From UBA3263 sp964528425 (GTDB lineage Bacteria > Bacteroidota > Bacteroidia > Bacteroidales > Muribaculaceae): a stretch of DNA of 64,000 nt. Made by a program: the position numbers and the translations under genes. This document shows, in pieces, positions 7,971 through 16,491 of this stretch. How positions within the stretch are numbered: position 1 is the first letter of the stretch; every line of letters starts with the position of its first letter. The stretch spans positions 1 to 64,000 of the forward strand of contig CAZGTD010000002.1 in assembly GCA_964528425.1 (NCBI GenBank), given 5' to 3'. The notes beneath the pieces were generated by a model. It saw nothing but the letters and a program-made list of their open reading frames with translations. It had not been told where the DNA came from and did not search any database.

Positions 7971-9788
7971 TTATTTGAAATTCTTTATGGCGCGGGTGAA
8001 TTGCTGCCAGTAGCGGTCGGTTTTGTAGTCGCCGATACCATGAACGCGGGCAAACTCCTCGCGGGTTTGCGGGCGCAGGCGAGCCATTTCGTGCAGGGTT
8101 TTATCCGAGAAAATCATGTAGGGGGCGATACCTTGGATTTTTGCCATGTTGAGGCGGAGTTCCTTGAGTTTTTTCAGCAGGGCGGCATCGGGGTGGCCCG
8201 TGGCCGGAGCTTTTTTAGTAGCCTCTTTTGCTTTAGGCCGTTCGTAAAAGAAGCGGGCCAGGGTCACGGGCATTTCGCCGCGGAGGGCACGCATGCCTTG
8301 TGGCGTAACTTTCAGGTGGTTATCTTCGTTATAGGCGATTTCAATTAGCCCGAGCTGGAGCATCTGCGACAGGTAGGCGCGCCATTCGTTTGCCTGGAGG
8401 TCGCGTCCGGCTGCGTAGGTTTTGATTTTGTCGTAGCCTTTGGCAATCAGCTCTGCCCGGGTAGAACCGCGCAGAATGTCGATGAGCATGTTGATTCCCA
8501 CCCGGCAGTCGGTGCGCAGAATTGCCGACAGGGCTTTTTGCGTAAGAATCGTGCCGTCGAAGCGTAGGGGCGGCTGGCGGCATACGTCGCAGTTGCCGCA
8601 GTCGGTATTACATTCTTCACTGAAATAGCTCAGCAGTATGCGGCGTCGGCAAACCGACGCTTCGGCATACTCGCGCATGCGGTTGAGTTTTTCAAGGTTG
8701 ATTTCTTTCCGGCCCGATTCGTCAATGAAGCTGCGCAGGGTAATAATGTCCTGGATTGAATAGAACATGAGGGCTTCGGCGGGGAGGCCGTCGCGGCCGG
8801 CGCGCCCTATTTCCTGATAGTAGCCCTCGATGTTGCGTGGCAGGTTGTTGTGAACAACATAGCGGATGTTGCTCTTGTCGATGCCCATTCCGAAGGCCAC
8901 TGTGGCACAAACAACCTGCACTTCGCCCTGAATGAACATGCGCTGGGCCTCGCTGCGCTGGGCCGGGGAGAGGCCGGCATGGTAAACGGCAACTCTGTAG
9001 CCTCTGACGTCGAGCTCGGCTGCCATTTCTTCGGTTGCTTTGCGGCTGAGGCAGTAAATAATGCCCGAATCGTCGGGGTAGCGGTCGATTAACTCGCAGA
9101 TTTGTTTGAGTTTAAGCGCTTTGCCGGGATTTTGCTTTACTGTCAGCGAAATATTGGGGCGGTCGAACGATGATATAAACACCCGCGGACTGTTCAGGGC
9201 TAACTGCGTTGAGAGGTCCTGGCGGGTGAGCTTGTCGGCAGTAGCTGTCAGGGCTATGACCGGCACCTGCGGGAAGCGCGCTTTTATTCGGTTCAGTTGC
9301 GTATATTCGGGACGGAAATCGTGGCCCCACTGCGAAATGCAATGCGCTTCGTCGATTGCAAAAAGCGAAATCTTAATGTCGTCGGGCCAGCGTTCGAGGT
9401 CGAGCATCAGGCGCTCGGGCGACACATAGAGCAGCTTCAGCTCTCCGGCGCGCAAGGCTTCATAAACACTGTAGTTCTCAGCATCCGACCTGTTTGAATG
9501 TAGAGCCGCTGCGGCTATGCCGTTGGCGCGCAGGGCCTGGACCTGGTCTTCCATCAGCGCTATCAGCGGACTAACTACTATTGTCACTCCCGGAAGCATC
9601 AGCGCCGGCACCTGATAGCACAGGCTTTTGCCGCCGCCGGTGGGCATGAGCACCACGCAGTCGCTTCCGGAGCAGACGGTGCGTATAATGTCGAGCTGGC
9701 GCGCACGGAAAGAGTCGTAGCCGAACCGGCGCTTCAGCACTTCGAGCGCGGCCGCGTCAATAGGCGTTTTCTTCTCCGCGGAAGGCAT
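7971..9788 (-). CDS. recQ: ATP-dependent DNA helicase RecQ
   Basis: This 3'-5' DNA helicase acts in recombination and replication repair. The 605 residues match normal RecQ length. The Walker A motif MPTGGGKSL includes Lys54, the DEAH box is at 146-149 (AIDEAHCISQWGHDFRPEY), and QEIGRAGRDG is motif VI. A zinc-binding cluster (CRRRILLSYF...CDVC) and a winged-helix region follow, with a C-terminal HRDC domain (TREEFARVHGIGDYK). Its start overlaps the sugar transferase gene by 32 nt, with no later methionine before the helicase domain, so it is the last gene of the DUF349 operon. Confidence 0.96.
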   Translation of the reverse strand: MPSAEKKTPIDAAALEVLKRRFGYDSFRARQLDIIRTVCSGSDCVVLMPTGGGKSLCYQVPALMLPGVTIVVSPLIALMEDQVQALRANGIAAAALHSNRSDAENYSVYEALRAGELKLLYVSPERLMLDLERWPDDIKISLFAIDEAHCISQWGHDFRPEYTQLNRIKARFPQVPVIALTATADKLTRQDLSTQLALNSPRVFISSFDRPNISLTVKQNPGKALKLKQICELIDRYPDDSGIIYCLSRKATEEMAAELDVRGYRVAVYHAGLSPAQRSEAQRMFIQGEVQVVCATVAFGMGIDKSNIRYVVHNNLPRNIEGYYQEIGRAGRDGLPAEALMFYSIQDIITLRSFIDESGRKEINLEKLNRMREYAEASVCRRRILLSYFSEECNTDCGNCDVCRQPPLRFDGTILTQKALSAILRTDCRVGINMLIDILRGSTRAELIAKGYDKIKTYAAGRDLQANEWRAYLSQMLQLGLIEIAYNEDNHLKVTPQGMRALRGEMPVTLARFFYERPKAKEATKKAPATGHPDAALLKKLKELRLNMAKIQGIAPYMIFSDKTLHEMARLRPQTREEFARVHGIGDYKTDRYWQQFTRAIKNFK

Positions 9789-11145
9789 TGACTATGGTTT
9801 TGACGAATATTTTCAAATCGAGCATAATCGACCAATGTTCGATATACCACACGTCGGCCTCAACGCGTTTTTCCATTTTTATGAGTTCGTCGGTGTTGCC
9901 TCGCAGGCCGCAAACCTGGGCCCAACCGGTAATGCCGGGCTTTACCATGTGGCGCAGCATGTAGCGGTCGATCAGCTGGCGATATTGCTCGGTGTGGGCC
10001 AGCATGTGGGGCCGCGGGCCGATAATCGACATTTCGCCGCGCCAAACGTTGATGAACTGCGGCAATTCGTCGAGCGAGGTGCGCCGCAAAAAATCGCCTA
10101 CACGGGTCTTGCGGGGGTCGTTAGCCGTGGCCTGAGCCGAATCGGCGCTGGCGTTGACGCGCATGGTGCGGAATTTCAGGCAGTAGAAGTCGCGGCCGCG
10201 ATAGCCGGTTCGCTTCTGGCGGAAGAACACCGGGCCGGGCGACGACATTTTCACTGCAATGGCAATCGGAATGAATAATATTGGCGAAAAGAGCAGCGCA
10301 ACCGACGAGAACGCAAAGTCAAACGAGCGCTTGATCATGCGGTTATAGGGTTGGTTGAGCGGATTGGCCAGCGGGCTGAGAATCGGCAGCCCGTCAATGC
10401 TGTCGAGCTCGAAGCGGCGGCCAACGTAGGGCGACAGCTTCGGCACGAAGCGGAAGTCAACCATGCAGTCGTCGGTGATTTTAAGGCATCGCAGCAGGTC
10501 TTGCTCGTTTTCGCCGGATAACACAAAGAATACTTCGTCAACGTTTTTATGGTGGATAAACTCTTCGAGATTATCGAGGGTGCCGCAGTAGATGCCGGCA
10601 AATCCCGGTGCGGGCGATTTGTCGAAGAAGCCGAGAATGCGGTAGCCGTAGCCCTCGTTCTGGCGCAGCGACTCGGCCAGGCGTCGGGCCGTCTGGTTAG
10701 TGCCGACAATTACCACCCGCCGGTAGTTGCCCCCGCGTTTGCGATATGCGCGGATCAGCAGCCGCGTAAACCACCAGGTCAGCGGAAGCGCCACCAGCAC
10801 CATTGCATAGAACTGGGCCAGGCAGCTCAGCGGAAAGTCTTCGGCCTGAAGAAATTCCAGCAGAGTAATGAACGTAAAGGCATGAACCACAACCGCACGC
10901 AGCGATGCAACCAGCAGGCGGTCGATATGTAGGGTCCGCTGCACACGCACATGGCGGAAGAGCATCACTACCGGCACATAGGCCAGTGAGACGCAGAGCC
11001 ACTTGGTGCGCAGATAGTGGTCGAGCAGTGTGGGGTGAATCCAGCAAAGAACGCCAAACAGGGCGTTGATAACCAGCAGGTCAACAACTGTCAATACCTC
11101 GCGCTGAAAGCGGCCGAACCGGCCTCGCGAAAGTATTTTAGGCAT
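9757..11145 (-). CDS. Polyprenyl-phosphate sugar-1-phosphate transferase (WcaJ-like)
   Basis: The protein is predicted to attach the first sugar phosphate to undecaprenyl phosphate, starting a surface polysaccharide or exopolysaccharide unit at the inner membrane. Its 462 residues have the family layout: several N-terminal membrane helices, a Rossmann-like domain (VIVGTNQTARRLAESL), another membrane segment (SSVALLFSPILFIPIAIAV) and a C-terminal catalytic domain with KFRTMR, DELPQFINV and MSIIGPRPH. It overlaps the DUF349 gene by 8 nt upstream and recQ by 32 nt downstream. No flippase, polymerase or other polysaccharide genes are adjacent. Which sugar is used cannot be read from the sequence. 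Confidence 0.92.
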   Translation of the reverse strand: MPKILSRGRFGRFQREVLTVVDLLVINALFGVLCWIHPTLLDHYLRTKWLCVSLAYVPVVMLFRHVRVQRTLHIDRLLVASLRAVVVHAFTFITLLEFLQAEDFPLSCLAQFYAMVLVALPLTWWFTRLLIRAYRKRGGNYRRVVIVGTNQTARRLAESLRQNEGYGYRILGFFDKSPAPGFAGIYCGTLDNLEEFIHHKNVDEVFFVLSGENEQDLLRCLKITDDCMVDFRFVPKLSPYVGRRFELDSIDGLPILSPLANPLNQPYNRMIKRSFDFAFSSVALLFSPILFIPIAIAVKMSSPGPVFFRQKRTGYRGRDFYCLKFRTMRVNASADSAQATANDPRKTRVGDFLRRTSLDELPQFINVWRGEMSIIGPRPHMLAHTEQYRQLIDRYMLRHMVKPGITGWAQVCGLRGNTDELIKMEKRVEADVWYIEHWSIMLDLKIFVKTIVNAFRGEENAY

Positions 11146-12922
11146 TTGCTGAATTTTTCTTGGCGTCTAAGATCTGGATTTTCTTTTCAATCTGGGTTTG
11201 TTCGTCGCGCAGGCGCGCAATGCGGCGCTGCATGTCGCGCACCATTGCTTCGCCCGATTTTGAGCGCGAGTTGAAGAATCCGAGGTTATTTTCAAAGGTT
11301 TTGATTTCGTTTTTCTTCATTTCGAGCGAGCGGACCAGTTTTTCGCGCTGGCGGGCGAGGTCGGAAGTGGTCATTTCGGCTGCTCCGCTCTCAAAGGCTG
11401 CCATGGCGGCCTTCTGGGTGCTCATGTCGAGCTGGTCGTGGAGGCGCGACACTTCGGCGCGATAGGCGTCGTGGAGCTTGTCTTTGTCGCGGAAGGGAAC
11501 GTGGCCGATGGCCTGATATTCTTTCATGAGCTCGCGCACGCGGGCAATCGTTTCCTTGCGCTGGTCGGCCTCGGTTTCAACGATTGCCTTGAGCTTTTCA
11601 ATGATTTCGCGTTTGGCGGCAAGGTTGGCCTGCTCGGAGCTGCGGCGTTCGCTGGAGTTCGCTTTCTTTGCTTCAAAGAATTTGTCGCAGGCTGCGCGGA
11701 AGCGGGCCCAAACGGCGTCGCTCTGCTTTTTGGGCACTGCGCCTATGGCTTTCCATTTTGCCTGAAGCTCAATGAGGGCGTCGCCGGCCTTTTTCCAGTC
11801 GGTGGAGTCCTGAAGTTCTTCGGCCATTTCGCACAGCGAGATTTTCTTGGCGAGGTTTTCGGCCGATTCTTCTTTGGCGCTCTTGAAATATGCGCCCTTG
11901 GCCGAGAAAAAGCCGTCGCATAGCTCGCGGAAGCGAGCATAGAGCTGATTATTGACCTTGCGGGCGGCAAAGCCGAGTTTTTTCCATTCTTCCTGAATGG
12001 CTATTACGGCCTTGGTTGCTTCGTCCCAGGCCGAGAATGATGTCAGAGAGCCCAAGTCGATTGCTTCAAGGCGTTCGATCAGGGCCTTTTTGGCATCTTC
12101 GTTGCGGCGTTCGGCGGCTTTGCGCTCTTCAAAGAAGGCCTGATATTTTTTGTTGATTTCGGCTGAGAGGTCTTTGAAGCGGGTCCAGATTTCTTCGCGG
12201 AATTCTTTGGCCACAGGGCCGATTTCGCGCCATTTTTCGTGGAGGTCCTGCAGGCGGCGGAAGGCAACGACTATGTCGGGCTCTTCAGTCAGGCGGGCGG
12301 CTTCTTCGCAAATCAGGTTTTTCGATTCCAGATTTTTGCGGAAGTCGAGGTCGCGCAGGTCTTTATTAACCTTTAGCTGATCGTAGAACTTTTCGGTTGC
12401 CAGCTGATAGCGTTTCCAGGAGTCAGACACTTCGGGGGCGGGCACTTCGCCGATGGCCTTGAAATCGACCTGCAGTGCGCGCACGCGCTCCAGCTGCAGA
12501 TGCACGTTGTCGGCATCGTTGGCCGCTGCTTCTATTTCGGCGATGATGGCGTTTTTGCGGGCCAGGTTTTCAATGCGCTCGGCTTCCTGGCGGGCGGCAA
12601 GGGTTGCTTTTTTCTCTTTAATGGTATTGTAGGCGGCCTTAAACTGCTCTTCGGCGGTGTCGGCTTCGGGGGCGAAGCCCTCGTCGGAGCCGTTGGCGGC
12701 AACGTAGGCTGCTTTCTGCGCCGACAGTTCTTCGTGGCGCACGGCATAGAACTGAACCTTAAGTCGGTTAACGTCGTCGCGGCCAACTTCTTCGGCGGGC
12801 TTTTCGGCCAGCTCGGTAATTTGAGTGATTATTTCCTCTTTGGTCAGGGGGGCGGACTTAGCGGCGGCGGGGTTAACTGCGGCCTCATTAGCCGTCAAGG
12901 GTACGTTGAGTTCAGTTTCCAT
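11138..12922 (-). CDS. DUF349 repeat protein, cytoplasmic coiled-coil
   Basis: The protein is composed of about five DUF349 repeats recognisable by W-x-x-IG-x-V and (V/I)WARFRAAC-like segments (for example KWREIGPVAKEFREEIWTRF and KWKAIGAVPKKQSDAVWARF). It is highly charged and helical, with a C-terminal coiled coil (RDMQRRIARLRDEQTQIEKK). ATG 12922 (METELNVPL) is chosen over an in-frame upstream codon because the promoter at 13008 and a stable leader hairpin precede it. DUF349 proteins are widespread in Bacteroidetes and their biochemical role is not established. It is the first gene of the operon with the sugar transferase and recQ. Confidence 0.88.
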   Translation of the reverse strand: METELNVPLTANEAAVNPAAAKSAPLTKEEIITQITELAEKPAEEVGRDDVNRLKVQFYAVRHEELSAQKAAYVAANGSDEGFAPEADTAEEQFKAAYNTIKEKKATLAARQEAERIENLARKNAIIAEIEAAANDADNVHLQLERVRALQVDFKAIGEVPAPEVSDSWKRYQLATEKFYDQLKVNKDLRDLDFRKNLESKNLICEEAARLTEEPDIVVAFRRLQDLHEKWREIGPVAKEFREEIWTRFKDLSAEINKKYQAFFEERKAAERRNEDAKKALIERLEAIDLGSLTSFSAWDEATKAVIAIQEEWKKLGFAARKVNNQLYARFRELCDGFFSAKGAYFKSAKEESAENLAKKISLCEMAEELQDSTDWKKAGDALIELQAKWKAIGAVPKKQSDAVWARFRAACDKFFEAKKANSSERRSSEQANLAAKREIIEKLKAIVETEADQRKETIARVRELMKEYQAIGHVPFRDKDKLHDAYRAEVSRLHDQLDMSTQKAAMAAFESGAAEMTTSDLARQREKLVRSLEMKKNEIKTFENNLGFFNSRSKSGEAMVRDMQRRIARLRDEQTQIEKKIQILDAKKNSANA

Positions 12923-12962
12923 GATGTTGATTGTTAAATAATTAGAGTGTGGGTGGGAGAAT

Positions 12963-12990
12963 GGGCGCGAGTGCGGATGCACCCGCGCCC
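12963..12990 (-). promoter_or_regulatory. GC-rich stem-loop in the 5' UTR of the DUF349 operon
   Basis: A 7-bp stem gggcgcg/cgcgccc, one unpaired base on each side, then gtgc/gcac around ggat. It lies between the promoter (13008-13015) and the ATG (12922), so it is in the leader. On the minus strand no T-run follows, which argues against a simple terminator. Confidence 0.5.
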
Positions 12991-13007
12991 TTTACAATTA
13001 GATTGCC

Positions 13008-13015
13008 CAAATTTA
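13008..13015 (-). promoter_or_regulatory. Promoter -7 box of the DUF349-transferase-recQ operon
   Basis: TAAATTTG on the minus strand fits TAnnTTTG, giving a leader of about 80 nt that contains the GC-rich hairpin. Confidence 0.6.
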
Positions 13016-13070
13016 CGCAAAACTTATGAGCCGCGCAAATTTTTTGCAAAAAACCTATCGGACGTCTATT

Positions 13071-15050
13071 TTATTTGATAAGGGTTTTGTGGCCGTTGAT
13101 GATGTAGAGACCGTGGCCGGGCCGGTTTACGCGGCGACCCTGCAGGTCGTAAATGCCGGTTGCCTGAGCGGGCTTGTCGGCTGCGAGTTCGCTGATGCTG
13201 CCCATTTCAACCGATTCGATGAGGAATGCGTTGTTGTCGGCAAACCAGTTGTTGAATGAGAAACCCCAGTTGATGAAACGGTATTCAGAACTCTTAGAAC
13301 CGCGGTGAATGTGATAGGTATAGTCAAATGTTTCAGGGCCGTTGGTTTCGGAGTAGCGGGCTTGCAGACGCACTTTGTTTTCAATGCCGCAATCAAGGCC
13401 TGCGTTTTCTATGAGACCCAATATCAGCTCAGAGGGTTCAGTCTGCATGTCTTCGTCGGGGCAGCCGATAAATGTGAAAGGAGCTGCATCTTTTTGGTCG
13501 GTGGTGGTCATCCAAGAGATTTCAGAAACCTGAGATTCATCAAGGCTGAACGATTCTTTGCCACCGGCGTAATCATAGAGGTCATGATATTTACGGATGT
13601 AGCAGTTGTTGGCTTTGTTGTATAGCAGGAATGTTGCCGTATTCGCAACCGGAATCAGTTCCCATTCGCAATTTTCGTCGGCTTCAAGGCGGGGCTCGAT
13701 GCCGCTGTGGGCAAAGTCAGCGAAATCGTCATCATTGTCCATAGAGTAAACATTGCCACCATATTTGAAGGTCGGAGAGCCACCGGCGGCGATGTAAGCG
13801 TTGCCGAGCTGAAGTTTTTCGTTTGCTTCTTGATTGCCGTTAACAAAGGAGTCGATGTCTTTCAGCGAGAGCTGGTTTTGGAAACGTACAGTGCAGCCGT
13901 TGCCAACAAGGGCTGCAGCCTCATTGATTTTGTTTTTGACGTTTTCTTCGATTGACTGAGCAATCTCACGGCGGGTATCAGCGTCAGAGGCCGCTTTAAG
14001 GGCTTCGCTTGATTCATCAAACAGATTATTCAACCAAGTCCGTATTTCCGTCAGTTTGGCAATTGCCGATTCATTGAACAATGCGGGTAGATTGTGCCAA
14101 CCGTTGATATAATTGATTGCATCGGTGATGGGATACAGCAATTGATCGTAGCATCGATGGTCCCAACCTACAAGGTTATCGTATTCCTGTTTTGCAATAA
14201 CCACTTCGGTGGCGTCTACCGGTTCGAGAATGAAGATGGAGCCGTTGCTGCCGTAGTTGCCTTTGCTGTCAGCAACCACGGGAGAGCCTGTCAGGTCAAG
14301 GCCGGCGAAGCCGTAGTAGGAATATATGGGCTTGCCATCGGCTTCTTCGTTAGGCATCTCTTCGCGTTTCTTGACTGTTACATAGTCATTCATGCTCAAG
14401 CACTGATTGGCATAGCCCGGCTCGGCTGAAATCATATCTTTCTGCGAGAAAGCGAACGCCATGTTCAGGTCATCTTCCGACAGATATTGAAGAATTGACT
14501 CAATCGGGTTTTCATCATTGTGAGCGGCCGCTTCCAAAGCCGGTTTAACCGGAAGGACGTAATAATAGTTATTTTTGGTGTTGAAGTCTATGCTCGAACG
14601 GTGGTAACCGGCTAAGTCTTGAGTATTCTTCGGGGTTGCCGAAAGAGTGCCGTGGATTACCGCATTCTTAATCATCACCTTTCCGGGGACGTTGCTGTCG
14701 GCGGTGAAATACCAATATTCGGTCAGGGGACTTTGGATTTCCTCCGCATCATTAGCGAAAGAAGCCCACCAGTTGCCGCCCAACTGCGAGAGGCCCATGT
14801 AGGGGTGGTCGGCGATTTTGGGCGTCGGGGTGCCGTCGGGCAGGGTTTCCGCCATGTAGAAGCCATCGTTGTTGCGGTCGATGGAGTCACCGGCCATGTT
14901 TTTCAACACGCCGTTGGTATAGTCAAACCGCATGGCGCGCATATTGCGGATGCGATAGAAGTGGTAGTTATCGAAGTCTTTGCCTTCGCTGATTTTGATT
15001 CCGTTGATTTCGGTTTGAGCGAATAGGGAACCGGCGAGGAGGGCTCCCAC
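13071..15050 (-). CDS. Unrecognised secreted protein with C-terminal sorting-like domain; signal peptide out of frame
   Basis: The continuous frame encodes 659 residues starting at a GTG (MGALLAGSLFAQ), which is only the tail of a signal peptide. An ATG at 15075 reads MKRTTLF and then leaves the frame. Removing one T from the six-T run on the coding strand would give MKRTTLFTVGALLAGSLFAQ, a complete signal peptide. The middle of the protein matches no family I recognise. The C-terminus (GIYDLQGRRVNRPGHGLYII) resembles Bacteroidales T9SS-type sorting domains and is nearly identical to that of the 429-residue protein upstream. Its promoter region carries a 12-bp inverted repeat. The single-base shift may be a sequencing error, decay or phase variation. 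Confidence 0.75.
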   Translation of the reverse strand: MGALLAGSLFAQTEINGIKISEGKDFDNYHFYRIRNMRAMRFDYTNGVLKNMAGDSIDRNNDGFYMAETLPDGTPTPKIADHPYMGLSQLGGNWWASFANDAEEIQSPLTEYWYFTADSNVPGKVMIKNAVIHGTLSATPKNTQDLAGYHRSSIDFNTKNNYYYVLPVKPALEAAAHNDENPIESILQYLSEDDLNMAFAFSQKDMISAEPGYANQCLSMNDYVTVKKREEMPNEEADGKPIYSYYGFAGLDLTGSPVVADSKGNYGSNGSIFILEPVDATEVVIAKQEYDNLVGWDHRCYDQLLYPITDAINYINGWHNLPALFNESAIAKLTEIRTWLNNLFDESSEALKAASDADTRREIAQSIEENVKNKINEAAALVGNGCTVRFQNQLSLKDIDSFVNGNQEANEKLQLGNAYIAAGGSPTFKYGGNVYSMDNDDDFADFAHSGIEPRLEADENCEWELIPVANTATFLLYNKANNCYIRKYHDLYDYAGGKESFSLDESQVSEISWMTTTDQKDAAPFTFIGCPDEDMQTEPSELILGLIENAGLDCGIENKVRLQARYSETNGPETFDYTYHIHRGSKSSEYRFINWGFSFNNWFADNNAFLIESVEMGSISELAADKPAQATGIYDLQGRRVNRPGHGLYIINGHKTLIK

Positions 15051-15108
15051 GGTAAAAAAGAGTAGTCCTTTTCATAAGCAGGGAGAAGTTAAATGATTGA
15101 TAGATTGG

Positions 15109-15160
15109 AAAGATTTGGAGCCCGCAATTTACGAAAAAAATCACGGAACTCCAAATCTTT
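15109..15160 (-). promoter_or_regulatory. Inverted-repeat-flanked promoter (site A), upstream of the 659-residue protein gene
   Basis: aaagatttggag (15109-15120) and ctccaaatcttt (15149-15160) are perfect 12-bp reverse complements around a 28-nt core. On the minus strand the outer arm carries TTTG, which lies exactly 20 nt before TAAATTGC, a weak -7 box. The core closely matches the core of site B (18969-19017). The site starts 38 nt after the stop of the 429-residue gene. Confidence 0.65.
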
Positions 15161-15198
15161 TATTAAAAAAACTAAAATTTTTGTGTAGGATGGAATTA

Positions 15199-16488
15199 TT
15201 AGCGAATCAGCGTTTTGTGACCGTTGATGATGTAGAGGCCGCGCCCGGGGTTGCTTACGCGCCGCCCTTGCAGGTCGTATATTCCCGTCGAACGGATATT
15301 TTGGGCTGCCTTAACCTCGTTGATAGCCGAGGGGGTGAAGAAGAAGTCGCGCGAGGTAAAGATAACCTCATTGCCCTGCCCGCATTCCTTCATGCGGTAG
15401 CCCAGAATTGTCTGTGGCCCGTTCATGGTAATCCATAGCGACTGCGATGCTCCGATGCTTTCGGCCCAGGTTACGCAAGGTTCGGAGTCAGACCACACTA
15501 TTAAATTTTGCATACAACCGAAGTTTCCGGGTCCTGCGCTTATGGAGCCACCGCATCCGAATTCGATATCGGTAAGCTCCAATTTTGTACGGTCGTTGTT
15601 AAATCTGTAAAAACGCCCGAACTTGCCTAAATGAACTACACCTAAATCCATAACGGGATAATCTATAGCATCCTTAACGAAGAGGCGATGATTATAATCG
15701 TAGACAGTGAATTCAACTGGTTCACTTCCCTCGCATTCAAGTTTAACGGTGCCATATTTTTTATCATCATTCTCTTCTACGCTGACAATTTCAGCGTGGG
15801 CATCAACTACGGAGCTGTCGGGCAGTGTTACTTCAAGATTCCACCAGCGACCTTGTTCAAGAACTGATCCTAAACCATCAGATTTATCCTTTTGTGTAAG
15901 TTTAAGGCTGGAATCATCTTGTGTAAAGATAATTTGGCCGTTTTCCGAGCAGTCAATAATTTGGAAACCGTTTAGCCAGCTATTCCCGGCGATTTCTCCA
16001 TTGTTATTTATTAGCCCTTGACCCATTAAGCATCCGACACCTTCTACCCATGAGTCTACCGGCTCATCGTTCTCATATGAAATAATCAGTTCCTTAAACT
16101 TACGGCCGTTAACATCCAATTCGTTTATAGATGTGACTTTGGAGCCTAATGACTCGTTTACGGGTTCACCGGGAATCAGGCCGAAATCCATCATATTAGT
16201 CCAATAGCAATCGCTAATTACGCCATTGTCTTCCCGGCAAGGATAATATATAGCCTCGTCCGGTCGACCGAGATATTGAAATTTCAACCTCGTTGCCGCC
16301 CTGTCGTCAATCACCGTGTCTGAACAAACTTCGACTTTCGCCTTAATGAAAACGGATCTTAAGCCGGAAATTCGCCGTTCATTTACCGTCCAGCTCTTTC
16401 CGGGGGTCAGCAGCGTTTTTTCTGCAAATGCAGAACATGTACCCAGCAGAATGAGAGTTAACGCAGTAAGTTGATTTAAGTATTTCAT
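15199..16488 (-). CDS. Unrecognised secreted protein with C-terminal sorting-like domain
   Basis: A 429-residue protein with a clear signal peptide (MKYLNQLTALTLILLGTCSAFA) and a body of unknown fold, rich in aspartate and glutamate. The C-terminal segment GIYDLQGRRVSNPGRGLYII followed by NGHKTLIR resembles a type IX secretion sorting domain and matches the 659-residue protein almost residue for residue. It follows the C25 peptidase gene by 3 nt, so the two are co-transcribed and it may be processed by, inhibit or accompany the peptidase; that link is inference. No catalytic motif was recognised. Confidence 0.75.
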   Translation of the reverse strand: MKYLNQLTALTLILLGTCSAFAEKTLLTPGKSWTVNERRISGLRSVFIKAKVEVCSDTVIDDRAATRLKFQYLGRPDEAIYYPCREDNGVISDCYWTNMMDFGLIPGEPVNESLGSKVTSINELDVNGRKFKELIISYENDEPVDSWVEGVGCLMGQGLINNNGEIAGNSWLNGFQIIDCSENGQIIFTQDDSSLKLTQKDKSDGLGSVLEQGRWWNLEVTLPDSSVVDAHAEIVSVEENDDKKYGTVKLECEGSEPVEFTVYDYNHRLFVKDAIDYPVMDLGVVHLGKFGRFYRFNNDRTKLELTDIEFGCGGSISAGPGNFGCMQNLIVWSDSEPCVTWAESIGASQSLWITMNGPQTILGYRMKECGQGNEVIFTSRDFFFTPSAINEVKAAQNIRSTGIYDLQGRRVSNPGRGLYIINGHKTLIR

Positions 16489-16491
16489 AAT

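Noticed and set aside
9757..11145. Capsule or exopolysaccharide locus built on the sugar transferase and the two GT2 enzymes.
   Set aside because: The three genes sit in different housekeeping operons, with no flippase, polymerase or nucleotide-sugar genes.
12963..12990. Terminator of the 659-residue protein gene.
   Set aside because: It is about 80 nt downstream with no T-run on the minus strand, and a promoter lies between, so it belongs to the next leader.
15109..15160. Invertible promoter, as in Bacteroides capsule loci.
   Set aside because: The inverted repeat would flip only 28 nt, much shorter than known invertible promoters, and no recombinase gene is present in the window.
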